Source: Symbiodinium natans (lineage: Eukaryota; Sar; Dinophyceae; Suessiales; Symbiodiniaceae). Taken from it: a DNA stretch of 64,000 bases. The DNA is taken from positions 100,001 to 164,000 of the forward strand of contig CAJNDS010002644.1 of NCBI GenBank assembly GCA_905221605.1, written 5' to 3'. Made by a program: the position numbers and the translations under genes. Shown here piece after piece: positions 9,721 through 19,340 of this stretch. Under the pieces are notes generated by a model. It saw only the letters and a program-made list of their open reading frames with translations. It was not told the origin of the DNA and ran no database searches. Position 1 is the first letter of the stretch, and every line of letters starts with the position of its first letter.

Positions 9721-10290
9721 GAGTGGATGCCCGCGCATGACCGTGTGAGAAAGAGCAACCGCATGAACAACAATGCAGCGCGTGAGAGAGTTCAGAACAA
9801 ATGCTTCGCGATGTGACGGGAGTGCGCGGTTTGCACGGCGATGCCAACGAATTAAAGCGTCAGGTAAACGTCAAAAAAACCTATAGAGGTGTAGACATGG
9901 CTCCTCGAAAGCGCGCACATCCTGCTGCCGCTGCTGTTACAGATTCGACAACACAGCAACTTCGTCATGGCTTCAACTATGTGGTCTCTTCTCGATTGGA
10001 GCTACCTAAGCCGACATTGCGAAAAGAACAACGCAACAGCTGAAGCGATATAAAAGCTCTCAAATTGCACGCAAACCTCCAACGTGCGGCATTCAACTAC
10101 ATGAAGACAGCACCTCGAATGTACGATTTAAACGCCAACATGAACGAAATCAATCAACCGTCGAGGTAATGCAACACCATGACCTGATCGCACACGCAAG
10201 GTGCACGACCCGTTCTGATGACGCGACGCACGGCCACCACAACGGATCCTCACGACACCGGGCTTCTTGCTTCAGATGTTTGCGGTGATA
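9721..10290. other. Single-copy region without telomeric repeats, unassigned
   Basis: Unusual in lacking heptamers. A plus-strand open frame at 9801-10043 includes KRQVNVKKTYRGVDMAP and GFNYVVSSRLELPK; a second stretch further on reads RAAFNYMKTAPRMYDLNANM. The two share a weak FNY pattern, but stops lie between them. No family recognised. Confidence 0.3.
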
Positions 10291-10740
10291 TCACTGATCT
10301 TTTCCACCATCGTATATACATTTAAAGATACATGGCGAAGGGCGTCCCATTGTGAGCTTTAGCAAGCCACAGTATGTGCCAGGATTCTTGCTGCTGAATT
10401 GCAACTGCTTGCGAAGTACCACGGCATTGGCGCGGTTTTGGCATGCGCAGAACTCCAGTCCCATGGTGTTTGCGAGATTTTTGCAGGCGCAGAAACCCAA
10501 TCCCACGGTCCCCGGTACTTCCGAGGTTTCTGCATGCGCGATCATGCAGAAAACTGGTGCGACAGCTTGCCTAAAACCGGCGCCGAAAGCAGCGCGCGAC
10601 GCGCACAGTGATGTGGGGAACAAAGCTAAAAACCTTCTATGCCTAAAACCTGAAGGGAAAAAAACCCAAAACCCTACCTGTAGAAACCTAAACCCTAAAC
10701 CCTGAGTCCACCTTTGAGCCCAGGTAGGCGCCATCTCACA
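10291..10740. other. Unassigned, with internal imperfect repeats
   Basis: Three imperfect copies of a motif with GCATGCGCAGAA or GCAGGCGCAGAA, then AATCCCA(C/T)GGT, between 10430 and 10560. The repeats make open frames on both strands. No supported gene. Confidence 0.4.
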
Positions 10741-10796
10741 CAACCATGGCGCAGGCTACAGTTCGCAGGCGCCTTTGCCAAGGTGTCAGGTTCTGG

Positions 10797-11067
10797 CTTA
10801 GGGCTTAGGGTTTAGGGTTTAGGGTTTAGGGTTTAGGGTTTAGGGTTTAGGGTTTGGGGTTTGGGGTTTGGGGTTTAGGGTTGGGTTTAGGGTCTAGGGT
10901 TCTAGGTTTGAGGTTTGGGGTTCAAGGGTTGAAGGCAAGGGTTCTGGGCATTACACGGCGCGCATCGAGAAGCTCTCTCGTAGATATGGGGAGTTGCTGA
11001 ACCCTTAACCCTAAACCCTAAACCCTAAACCCTAAACCCTAAACCCTAAACCCTAAACCCTAAACCG
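10797..11067. repeat. Opposed telomeric arrays
   Basis: TTTAGGG-type units (10797-10925, with GGGTTTG variants) are followed after about 80 bp by CCCTAAA units (11003-11067). The two point toward each other as an inverted pair. Confidence 0.9.
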
Positions 11068-11226
11068 TGGGGAGTTCCAGCTCTACTCTGCAACCTGCAG
11101 CTCTATAGAGCCTGGCACAGCAGGGTTTGGAGTGTAGGGTCTGCCTATAGAATTTCAGGGTTGAGGGTTTAAGGTTTATGAGGGGTTGAGGATTGAGGGT
11201 TTAGGGTTTAGGGTTTAGGGTGGGTT

Positions 11227-11440
11227 ATGAGTGGGCTGTGTACCCTGACAAGAATGCAGTGGGTGTGCTTACACCATCGTGGACCTTGGCGGGTGATCTC
11301 GTTCGATGTATTCATTGCAGTACTGGAGTTCACAAACTTAAGAAATCTAGCCCCTGCATGGGGTTTCTTGCTTCGCTCTTGGACGCCCTCCCCAAACATT
11401 GCATGCGGCAGGCGCTGCAAAAGAGTTTGGGGTTTAGGGT
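11227..11440 (+). CDS. Possible channel-like exon
   Basis: An open plus-strand frame begins just after a TTTAGGG block and reads TLTRMQWVCLHHRGPWRVIS then FDVFIAVLEFTNLRN. The TLT-x-MQWV pattern recalls the pore-helix region of protist voltage-gated cation channels, but the piece is short and I see no selectivity residues. It ends in another TTTAGGG block. Confidence 0.28.
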
Positions 11441-11544
11441 TTAGGGAGTTTGAGGAATCTACAAAGACATCCGGGTACCCTCAGGGGGTGCCTGTTCTGG
11501 AGGATGAGGGCCTCAACTTCAGGAAGCGAGGACACCCCTAACAT

Positions 11545-12345
11545 GGCACCATCGCCCATCTAGCGCAGACCTCTAACTCCAGTTAGAACGAAGTAGGGCA
11601 ACTCGAGCGTGGTAAGTGGAAATAACCTTGTTTGGGTTCTACTTTCACATGCAGTTACCCTACTTTGCAGTAGACCCTGGACAAAAAAGTATATACTTTT
11701 TAGGTACAAGTACCTTTCATAGGAATTCAGAACTAAAAAAACACTAAAGTATAGTACTCCAAAACCCAGGTTATAGATGTATGCACGAACCTCCCAAGCG
11801 CGCCCCAAACTTCGAACCCCCCCCCCTTCCACAAAAACGACAAAACACGATCTTTTTTCGAAGCCAAGGCCGCGGTTGCGGCTTAAGGTGTTTAGGTTTA
11901 GGGCTTAGGGCTTAGGGTTTAGGGTTTAGGTTGAGGGTCAGACTAAAACTTATACCACTTGTGGGTCAACTAATATCTGCCCCTCCAAGTAGACCATCAC
12001 TTCCTCGTCCATGGGATCCAAACCCACACTCCAGCCTCTGAGACAGGTGAACTCGACCCCCAAACTCTGAACTCTAAACCCAAACCCCCTAAACCCTATA
12101 ACAACACTCTGCAAACGCCACAAGTCTCACTCCGGCTCACTTCGCAGGTGCTTGGGCGGCTTCCTCCGGGTGTAGGGTTTAGGGTTTAGGGGTTCAGGGG
12201 TTTAGGAGTTTAGGGTTCGAGGCTCGAGGCTTTCGAGCCCCAATAGGGCTTAAGGGCAAAGGGCTGAGGGATATTTTTCGGCACGAGACCCAAGAGGAAC
12301 CTGGAAATACCAAGGGTGCCCCTTTGTTTTCAAGGGGACTTAGAA
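11545..12345. other. Unassigned sequence
   Basis: Contains a poly-C tract (about 11818-11826), scattered degenerate heptamers (11880-11935, 12175-12215) and no supported gene. Confidence 0.35.
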
Positions 12346-12349
12346 GAAA

Positions 12350-12572
12350 CCTAAACCCTAAACCCTAAACCCTGAACCCTGAACCCTAAACCCTAAACCC
12401 TAAACCCTAAACCCTAAACCCTAAACCCTGGGTCCTCGATAAGTTGAGGGCTAGGGGCCCTGGAGCTGAACGACAGCCGCTCTTGGACATCTGCTTCTCC
12501 ACTATTTTGCTTAAGGACCTTAGGGTTTAGGGTTTAGGGTTTAGGGTTTAGGGTTTAGGGTTTAGGGTTTAG
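12350..12572. repeat. Convergent telomeric arrays
   Basis: CCCTAAA units (12350-12430) face TTTAGGG units (12520-12572) across about 90 bp of unique DNA. Confidence 0.9.
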
Positions 12573-12723
12573 GGAGACGCCTTCATTCTACACAGCAACA
12601 CTATAACATCAACAACAAGGGCGGCAACTCACAATGATAAAGTGGCCGCCATTCATTTGGTCATTTTTCAGAGTTCGAGAGGGAATTGGACCGGTGGCTG
12701 GTTGTTGGATGCAAGTCTGCCAC

Positions 12724-12900
12724 CTGAATACTTCAGGCTTATTGGCAGAATCTGGACGAATGCATACGCAGTAGTACGAACAGCAGCAAAGATGCTCGTG
12801 GCGACAACACTTGCAGCCGCGATGGCAACAAGAGAGATCGTGGTTGGCATGTCGGTTTGTCTGGTTTTGTCTTCACCAAGCAGTGCTTGCACATTGGGTT
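12724..12900 (-). CDS. Exon with one transmembrane helix
   Basis: Minus-strand frame QALLGEDKTRQTDMPTTISL runs into VAIAAASVVATSIFAAVRTT, a clear membrane segment, and ends at a good donor TCAG|GTGGCAG (12723). An acceptor AAG lies near 12909. No family recognised; this is presumably one exon of a larger minus-strand gene. Confidence 0.5.
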
Positions 12901-12949
12901 CTTACGTCCTGAGGAGTCAAGAGAACTTGACCCGCGGTGCCCCGACAGG

Positions 12950-13020
12950 GCTTCCAAATCTATGATCCCCTCGGTATTTTCTTGTGGGCTTCCAAATCTA
13001 TGATCCCCTCGGGTTTTTCT
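12950..13020. repeat. 33-bp tandem duplication
   Basis: GGGCTTCCAAATCTATGATC plus CCCTCGG and a TTTCTTGTG tail occurs twice in tandem. Confidence 0.9.
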
Positions 13021-13107
13021 TGTGGGTCCGGATGGGTTTAGGGTTTACGATTTAGGGTTTAGGGTTTAGGGTTTATGGTTTAGGGTTTAGCTCTCGCCCA
13101 AGTCGTA

Positions 13108-13278
13108 AACCCTAAACCCTTGCGGCGGATGCCCACTCCTGCTCGCTCCCTTGTCTTCCGTGCACTTTTTGAGGCTTGCTTGCTGTTCCGTGTCGCGGAA
13201 ATACCGTGGCCGGGATGCGCTTTCGGAAGCATTTTGGGGCTCTTGGATGGGCTCGCTTCATGCGCCTGTTCTTAGGGT
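13108..13278 (+). CDS. Possible exon, unknown protein
   Basis: Open plus-strand frame RRMPTPARSLVFRALFEACL then LFRVAEIPWPG, ending TCTTAG inside a telomere-like block. No recognised domain. Confidence 0.25.
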
Positions 13279-13474
13279 TTAGGGGTTTAGGGTTTAAGGG
13301 TTTAGGTTTGGTTTCGGGTTTCGGGTTTCGGGTTTAAGGTTTAGGGTTTAGTGGTTTAGGGGCTTTGGGTTGAATGCTTTTTGGGGTCATTGGCGCGCTC
13401 TTGGAGTGTTCCGGGGTTGTCTTGCAATGCTTTTTGTGGTCGCCTACGCACGCATAAATACCAGTCATGCGAAG

Positions 13475-13560
13475 TAATGCTAGTTTTGGAAATAGGATTC
13501 CCTTACAAGAAGGACCCCAATAAGGTACCCCCTAATTTCGGAAACCCCATATAAAGCTTT
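13475..13560. mobile_element. Family F dispersed element
   Basis: Carries AAGGACCCCAATAAGGTACC followed by CCTAATTTCGGAAACCCCAT. The same block occurs at 18850-18955, 32970-33070 and 53556-53640. Confidence 0.6.
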
Positions 13561-13835
13561 GGGTTTGGGACAAATATCTTTTTGCGAAGAGTCATCTGCT
13601 TTTTCAAGGAGTGAACGAGAAGCCTTGCGGGCAGGTTCTCATATCATTGCAGACGACTACTGATGGCAGCTGTAATAATAACAAGCACAATAGATTACAT
13701 GCGCATTTGTCAAGTCTAGCATCCTATACTGGTCTGGCGGTCTCGCACCATTTTTGTTGCTCGATCGGCGGCAGGCTCCAAGGCACATGATGTTCGTGCT
13801 TTCTTCCATCAGAATATCCGCTAGTCGGGGGGATG

Positions 13836-13920
13836 AACAACAAGGGTTTAGGGATTAGGGTTTAGGGCTTAGGGTTTAGGGTTTAGGGTTGAGGGTTTAG
13901 GGTCTAGGGTTTAGGGAACA
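13836..13920 (+). repeat. Interstitial TTTAGGG array, degenerate
   Basis: About eleven units including GGGATTA, GGGCTTA and GGGTCTA variants. Confidence 0.85.
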
Positions 13921-13939
13921 GCCGAAGAACCAAGCCTAC

Positions 13940-14100
13940 AGAAATTTGATGTTAAGAAACTCCTGGATCCCCGCGACCGAAAACTCTGCACACAGTCGAC
14001 ACCGTGGGCAGTCAAGTCGGCGCACTGGACAACTACGTTTGCAGTTGCCAGGTAGCTGTACGAACTTTCACTTTGGCTTCTGCCCCGAGGTTGATACCTT
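13940..14100 (-). CDS. Possible exon, unknown protein
   Basis: Minus strand is open and reads SESSYSYLATANVVVQCADL then TAHGVDCVQSF. The YLATAN piece recalls the YLAVAN of EAR repeats, but nothing else does. Low confidence. Confidence 0.25.
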
Positions 14101-14458
14101 CTAAACTCTAAACACTAAACCCTAAACCCTAAACCCTAACGTCTCCCAAGCTGCCGAAGTCCCGTATGACACGGTTGCAGAGTAACCCTGGCAATATCCC
14201 CAGATCGGCAGAAGGTATTCCCCGCACGGAAAAGTAGTAGGATCTCGCGCGGGCTAGGAAAGTGCTGCGCTCTAGGGTTTAGGGTTTCGGGTTTAGGGTT
14301 ATGTGAGTAGTGTAGGACCACCCCAACCCCAAAGAAATCCGGGATCTCCTCAACAATGAGGGCCAGAAAAACACTACAGCAAAGATAATAATATACACAT
14401 CAGCAGACACAACAAAAAACCAAGAAAGAGGCGCACATATTCGTGTACTAATAATTCA

Positions 14459-14560
14459 TACCTGAGACTCTACTTACCTACAGTTTAGTAGCAACTACCC
14501 TTAATTAGTAGGTATAACCCATATAGCTGTAGGTAGAGAAGGGTCCCAGGTAACTACCTG
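14459..14560. mobile_element. Inverted-repeat element, possibly family D-like
   Basis: CTCTACTTACCTACAG and CTGTAGGTAGAGAAG form an inverted pair about 75 bp apart around a TAATTAGTAGGTA core. No coding capacity. Confidence 0.5.
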
Positions 14561-14663
14561 TAGATTAAAGGTGGTTGCGAATACAAGTTTTCTTTCTGGG
14601 GGTCCGGGTGCCCCACCCCGCCCAAAAGCCTTCAGGGCAGACTCATGCATCGCTGGGGGGGGC

Positions 14664-14752
14664 AGGTTTAGGGTTTAGGGTTTAGGGTTTAGGGTTTAGG
14701 GTTTAGGGTTTAGGGTTTAGGGTTTAGGGTTTAGGGTTTAGGGTTTAGGGTT
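14664..14752 (+). repeat. Interstitial TTTAGGG array
   Basis: Twelve near-perfect TTTAGGG units. Confidence 0.95.
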
Positions 14753-14982
14753 ATAAATCCAAGACCTTCTCAGGCATGAGGTGCCAGGGACCCTTGGGTG
14801 TAGGGATTGCAGGCAGGCATTATTGAGGGATCGAAAAGCCTCAAGCCCAAAAAAACCGTGAACTTCCAGGTATCATCTCGCACAAGGCCTTGGAGGCAGG
14901 TTGATCTGGTCACCCTAAACCCTAAAGCCTAAACCCTTTTGCTTGGGGTAGCCTGAATATTAAGTTAATTCGGGGCCCGCCT

Positions 14983-15084
14983 TATGACAGCAACCCTGCC
15001 ACCAAGGGGGCCATCATCCTGAGAAGCGACCATCTGAATTCAAAGGCGCCAGGCGCCAACTCTGTCTCATCCTGCAAGTACTAG
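14983..15084 (+). CDS. Possible exon, unknown protein
   Basis: Open frame YDSNPATKGAIILRSDHLNS then KAPGANSVSSCKY and a TAG stop. Composition is gene-like, but there is no clear acceptor and no known domain. A poly-G tract follows near 15140. Confidence 0.3.
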   Translation, partial: YDSNPATKGAIILRSDHLNSKAPGANSVSSCKY

Positions 15085-15343
15085 AACCCCCCACTTTGAA
15101 TGTCTTGCTAATCCCTAAGCCCTAAACCCGAAAGTTCGGTGCGGGGGGGGGGGGGGGCCCGTGGCCACCCCCCCAGAACGGAACGCCGGAACGGAACGGA
15201 ACTTGATCATCTTTGTCTTGCTGGTTGTTGGGTTGCACAGCTGGGATAATATAATAAGGGAAAACAATAGGAACCCTATACTTCCCTAAACCCTAAACCC
15301 TAAACCCTCAGAACCAGTAGGCACACAAGAGCTCAACCCTCAG

Positions 15344-15439
15344 GAGGTAGGCAAGATCTGCTTTGTACGAGGCTGGGCCCGGAAGCCTGCTTTCAAGCAT
15401 GAGAACATCCACCAGCCTCCCGGGCCGCGGCTTCTTTGA
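15344..15439 (+). CDS. Terminal exon candidate, unknown protein
   Basis: Follows an acceptor CCCTCAG. It reads EVGKICFVRGWARKPAFKHE then NIHQPPGPRLL and TGA. Flanked by telomeric repeats on both sides. No family recognised. Confidence 0.42.
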   Translation, partial: EVGKICFVRGWARKPAFKHENIHQPPGPRLL

Positions 15440-15613
15440 AGTCTAGGGTTTAGGGGTTTAGGGTTTAGGGTTTAGGGTTAGTCTATGGCGACTGCGTTGA
15501 GGGTTGAGGTCGAGGGTTGCTGCCCTAGCTGCTTCTGCACATGGAACAAATGCCAGCTGTGATTCTCTATGCCTAGGCCCTAGCTGGTGTAGATTGGGTT
15601 TAGGGTTTAGGGT

Positions 15614-18291
15614 TTAGGGTTTAGGGTTTGATTCCGAACTCCCGCCTGTGGTATCCCGTTGGGCCGGCACTTCCTCGCGCTCGGGAACTTCTTCGTAAAG
15701 CCAAAGGTCGGTTTGGACACGCTGTCCTATACTCCCCTTAGAACCCTAGTAAAAATATCATTCTTAATATCCTCTTGGGTTTTATATGAACAAAAAGAAA
15801 AAACCATTTTTACAAAAACAAAAAATGGGATTTTACATTAAAAAAATAAGAGAAACAAAGAATTCCCCAGGGGGATAGAGTGTCGCTTCAATTCGTCGGT
15901 GTAGAGCCTGGCATAATGATATGTGCGGCTCCGAAGATCCGGGGAGGTGGCCATGCAGTTGCAAAACCCCTCCACGTCCATAGCCACCTATACTGCCCGT
16001 TTAGAACCTGTAGGGTTTAGGGTTTAGGGTTTAGGGTTTAGGGTTTAGGGTTTAGGGTTTAGGGTTTAGGGTTTAGTTTTTAGGGTTTAGGGCCTTCCAC
16101 ATCCATAGCCACCTATGCTCCCCCTTAGAACCTTAATAAAACACAATATTGTTTAATATCCTCTTGGGTTTTTATATAAACAAAAAACACTTCCCAAAGG
16201 GGATATAGCTACCAGTTTGGAGAAGCCAGTAGAGACAAGGTCACCAGCGTGAAGCCACTTCGTCCAAAGCGCCATCTCTGCGATCCATCCTCTGCCGTCC
16301 ACATGCCGCTCGCCGGATGGAACGTGTTGGTACCGCAGGGACCCTTTCAGAAGGAAGAACGTCGTCTCCGCATCTTGGCTCGCAGAAAAGACTACATCTG
16401 CAGCACCGGTATCCACGATGTGCACTGACTCACTGGCCAATTTGTGGAAGGCAGTGCTGTGAGCAGCAGTGCTTTGGGACACCTGGGCCAGGAAGGACAC
16501 CTTGAGAAGACTGTCTTGGTAGAGGCTGAGGTTCAGCTCACCTTGAAGAGGCCTCGACAGCAAGTGCAGGATGTCCGGGCGCTCCGCGAGCTGAGCAGTG
16601 TGACTATGATAGGCATATTGCAAGAAGTCTGTGATGCGCTCAGCAAGGCTTCCCGCAATATCTTTCTCTCGCAGGTATTTCTGCAGCAGCCAAAACTGGT
16701 CTGTCTCCTCGACCTTAGCCTTGTTGAGGCTGGTGATCAGGGAGGTCATTGAACTAATCACGGTGGAGAACGACATCAATGAGACAAACGCCACGATTCC
16801 GGAGTAGACAGACTCAACATACGAGACTGCCTCTATCTGGGTTCCACCGAGACCTAGTTGCGCCAGACTCCAGCGCATTGCTGTAGCATACTGGAATGAA
16901 ACATGCCGATCTCGAATGTTGTGTACATCGAGCCAAGACGTGTCGGTTGTCAAGGAGCCGATTCCATGCCAACAGCAAGCCACCACATGCTCGAGAAGGA
17001 TGATGCCGAGAACCACGAGGCAGAGATTCAGCTGGATGCAGGCAACACGCGAGTGCAGCTGATCACGAAGAACCTACACTGCACTCGGAACCCCAGCAAA
17101 AATCACATTTTTTGCTGTTTCTTAGGAATTATAGTGCCCAAAGATTAAAACAAAATCCAAGTACCCCTAAGGAACAATGGAGACATGGGTGAGCTTGCCC
17201 AAGCGGATGATGCGCAGAAGCCGCACGAGCCGAAGGAACTTCGCGGCCCTTACCTCCCCGAAGCCTTCGAAGAAAACCAGCTCCAAGAGTAGGTCCGCGA
17301 TGAGGATGGATAAGTCCACGCCAAACCAGTTGCGTAAGTAGTGATGGCGGATGGTCGGTAAGTCCATAACTAGAACACCGCGAAGGACGACACCTATACT
17401 CCCCTTAGAGCCTTAATAACAACATTGTATTTAATATCTCTGCGGGTTTATACAAACAAAAAATAATTGTTCTCAAGGGAAATATAGACACCGGTAAAGA
17501 AAGAAAACACCAGGTCGGCAGCCCAGAAGAGGATCCCAAGTCGTGAGGTCCAATCGAGCGTTGGTTACTTTACAAGGGAACCTTGAACCAAAAAAAACAG
17601 GGCAAAAGGGTACCACTGGGCTGCCAAGCATCTGTAGCGGGATCGTGATCATGTCCCAGACCAGGCAAAGTACCCCAGTCAGGTCCCAAGCATTTCGAAA
17701 TCTACTGGATGGACTCAGCCCACGAGTACATGGCTTGGGCTCGTTGTCCTCAAAAACTTGCCCGTTCGATGATCGCAAGCTACCGGTGCTCTTCTTTCGT
17801 ACGGTTGTCGGTCTCTCCGCAAAGCAAGCTCGTGGCTCCAGCTGCTCCTGACTCATCTGCAACTCCTGACTCATCTGCAACTCCTGACTCATCTGCAGCT
17901 CCCGACTCATTTGTAGCTCCTCGCGCTCAGCTACTGAACTCTCCTGTAATGCTGGGATGCTTAAGATGTCAGAGCTGTTTGACCTTGAGACTTTGCGCAT
18001 CCATGCGCTGCTGGATGCCCTCCGGAGGTCTGCAGCATAAATTTCTGCCAGCTGCGTCAGGACATCGTGAAATTTGCCATGGGAAGGATCCACAGACTTG
18101 GACATGAGTACCTGCTACGGCTGGAGGACGAGCTCACCTAGTAAATGATTTGACCGCCCCTCCCCTCCGTTCTCTTTGGCTATGGACCAGTGGACTGTGC
18201 TCTGCATGTGGTCACGCATGTCGTTCCGCTGCGTCTCAGTGCTCTTGTTGCTCGTGTGATGGGAGGAAATGTCTTCTTTGACATCACTGAG
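15614..18291 (-). CDS. Voltage-gated/cyclic-nucleotide-type cation channel
   Basis: Exons in transcript order: 18105 (ATG)-17623, about 17566-17492, 17393-17176, 17073-16213, 15987-15885, 15726-15614. The last four junctions keep frame. Segments seen: S1 LTGVLCLVWDMITIPLQML, S2 LGILFWAADLVFSFFTG, S3 DLSILIADLLLELVFF, S4 AAKFLRLVRLLRIIRLGK with regularly spaced Arg, S5 IQLNLCLVVLGIILLEHV, a pore region (MRWSLAQLGLGGTQIEAVSY) without the usual GYG/GFG filter, S6 FVSLMSFSTVISSMTSLI, and a degenerate cyclic-nucleotide-binding fold (ADVVFSASQDAETTFFLLKG). This is the architecture of KCNH/CNG channels and of many dinoflagellate homologues. Introns 3-5 are family B introners. The intron upstream of 17566 is a truncated family A element with an unresolved border. 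The frame upstream of the ATG is open to an acceptor at 18292 except for one TAG (18115-18117). The final stop lies in CCCTAAA repeats. Confidence 0.8.
15727..15884 (-). mobile_element. Family B introner with GA-AG borders
   Basis: A 158-bp intron starting GACACTCTATCCCC and ending GAGTATAG on the minus strand. The 4-base target duplication GACA is the donor end and is repeated in the next exon (GACAGCG). Removal joins AAG C to GA CAG in frame. It is longer than its relatives because of an A/T-rich insert. Confidence 0.75.
15966..16135 (-). mobile_element. Family B introner end duplicated around a telomeric array
   Basis: The exon start CATAGCCAC plus the introner end ACCTATACTGCCC..TTAGAACC is present at 15970-16010 and again, slightly changed, at 16094-16132. 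A TTTAGGG array (16012-16092) lies between. Only the left copy continues into a long exon frame (15987-15885). Confidence 0.8.
16012..16092 (+). repeat. TTTAGGG array within a channel-gene intron
   Basis: Eleven units, one with an extra T. It is flanked by the duplicated introner/exon border described at 15966-16135. Confidence 0.95.
16113..16212 (-). mobile_element. Family B introner
   Basis: Starts GTAGCTATATCCCC after exon ...AAACTG and ends GGAGCATAG before GTGGC. The near-duplicate GTAGC/GTGGC is the target duplication and provides the GT donor. Interior matches other family B copies (CTTGGGTTTTTATATAAACA). Confidence 0.75.
17074..17175 (-). mobile_element. Family B introner, diverged
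   Basis: A 102-bp GT-AG intron starting GTTCCTTAGG and ending AGTGTAG, with target duplication GTTC. Removal joins THVSI to VLRDQLHSRV in frame directly after the S4 segment. Ends and A/T-rich middle align with the other family B copies. Confidence 0.75.
17394..17491 (-). mobile_element. Family B introner
   Basis: A 98-bp GT-AG intron bounded by the 5-bp target duplication GTGTC (17389-17393 and 17487-17491). Inverted ends CTATA(T/C)T(T/C)CCCTT. One copy of the duplication supplies the GT donor, the element supplies the terminal AG. Splicing restores FFTGVVLRG in frame. Confidence 0.88.
17566..17622 (-). mobile_element. Family A introner, truncated
   Basis: Shares GCCCAGTGGTACCCTTTTGC and the GGTTCAAGGTTCCCTT interior with 4458-4555, but the half ending in CTACTGGGC is absent and sequence runs into the S2 exon. 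The splice border is therefore unclear; using the available AG would place TAA in frame. Confidence 0.6.
17848..17915 (-). repeat. 18-bp coding repeat in channel N terminus
   Basis: Four copies of an 18-bp unit encode ELQMSQ hexapeptides (first copy ELQMSR) in the cytoplasmic N-terminal part of the channel. The repeats keep the reading frame. Confidence 0.9.
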
Positions 18292-18389
18292 CTACCCCAA
18301 ACCCTAAACCCTAAAATCAACCTCAGCCATCCATAAGTTGTGCGTGGGTATACTCCTACATAAAACCTGCGAAGCCTCTAAGATATACT

Positions 18390-18551
18390 CCTGGACAGGA
18401 TCCTCGTAGAACAAGTAAGGGAAAATATGAAACATCCTGTAAGGGTCTAACCCAGTAACCAAGGCTTAAAAAGGGTGCCCTTTTTTGCTTAAAAGCGGTT
18501 CATAAGGGAACCCTAAACCCCCCAAAAAGGGAATAAGGGTACTACGGGGCG
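18390..18551. mobile_element. Adjacent family C and family A elements
   Basis: 18390-18450 matches family C (GATCCTCGTAGAACAAGTAA and GGGAAAATATGAAACATCC). 18448-18551 matches family A (CCCAGTAACCAAGGCT, AAAAAGGGTGCCCTTTTTTG, GGAATAAGGGTACTAC). The two may form one composite. Confidence 0.65.
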
Positions 18552-18565
18552 TCCTAGCAACAGTC

Positions 18566-18765
18566 TAACGGCCCTAAACCCTAAACCCTAAACCCTAAAC
18601 CCTAAACCCTAAACCCTAAACCCTAAACCCTAAACCTTAAGCCCCAACTACAGAGGCAAAAAACTGTAGGTAGCCGCCCACTACGCTGGGTATTCCCTCT
18701 TCGGTCTCCACGGTTTAGGGTTTAGGGTTTAGGGTTTAGGGTTTAGGGTTTAGGGTTTAGGGTAA
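18566..18765. repeat. Opposed telomeric arrays
   Basis: CCCTAAA units at 18572-18636 and TTTAGGG units at 18714-18765, pointing toward each other. Confidence 0.9.
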
Positions 18766-18849
18766 CAAGGGGGCCCCTGGCCACCGACACTAGGCCTTAT
18801 AAATCCTAAACCCGAAATAGCGCCCTAAACCCCTCCGTGGAGGTTTACG

Positions 18850-18955
18850 AAAACAGGGGACCCCTAAAACAGAACCCCCCCAAATACTAGGATTCCTTTC
18901 TAGTCAGGACCCCAGTAAGGTACCCCTAATTTCGGAAATCCCCGTATTATGAAGT
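18850..18955. mobile_element. Family F dispersed element
   Basis: GGGGACCCCTAAAACAGAAC, CAAATACTAGGATTCC, then CCCCAGTAAGGTACCCCTAA and TTTCGGAAATCCCCGT. Same order of blocks as at 32970-33070 and 53556-53640. Confidence 0.65.
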
Positions 18956-19131
18956 AGGGTTGATGTATATTCTTGTATCCCCAAAGGGAAACCCAATATA
19001 TACACTCACCAATATTAAGAAGGAACCTTATATACACTCACCGATAACAGTACTACATAGCCTGTTTCATATAACAACCTAAACCCTAAACCCTAAACCC
19101 TAAACCCTAAACCCTAAGCCCCCTCTCCAAG

Positions 19132-19201
19132 AATGAAACTCCCCCGGGCAGAGCCTGAGAGCTTGCACCACAGCCTTGCGCGCATGAAGGGCGCGCTTCA
19201 G
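19132..19201 (+). CDS. Exon, unknown protein
   Basis: Starts after CTCCAAG and ends CAG|GTTTATTTAGGG, a donor made from the adjoining telomeric array. Reads MKLPRAEPESLHHSLARMKG then ALQ (23 codons, starts in phase 2). No family recognised. Confidence 0.5.
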
Positions 19202-19202
19202 G

Positions 19203-19340
19203 TTTATTTAGGGTTTAGGGTTTAGGGTTTAGGGTTTAGGGTTTAGGGTTTAGGGTTTAGGGTTTAGGGTTTAGGGTTTAGGGTTTAGGCTTTAGGGTTT
19301 AGGCTTTAGGGTCTAGGGTTTAGGGTTTAGGGTGTATGGT
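19203..19340 (+). repeat. Interstitial TTTAGGG array
   Basis: About eighteen units; the right part contains GGCTTTA and GGGTCTA variants. Confidence 0.95.
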
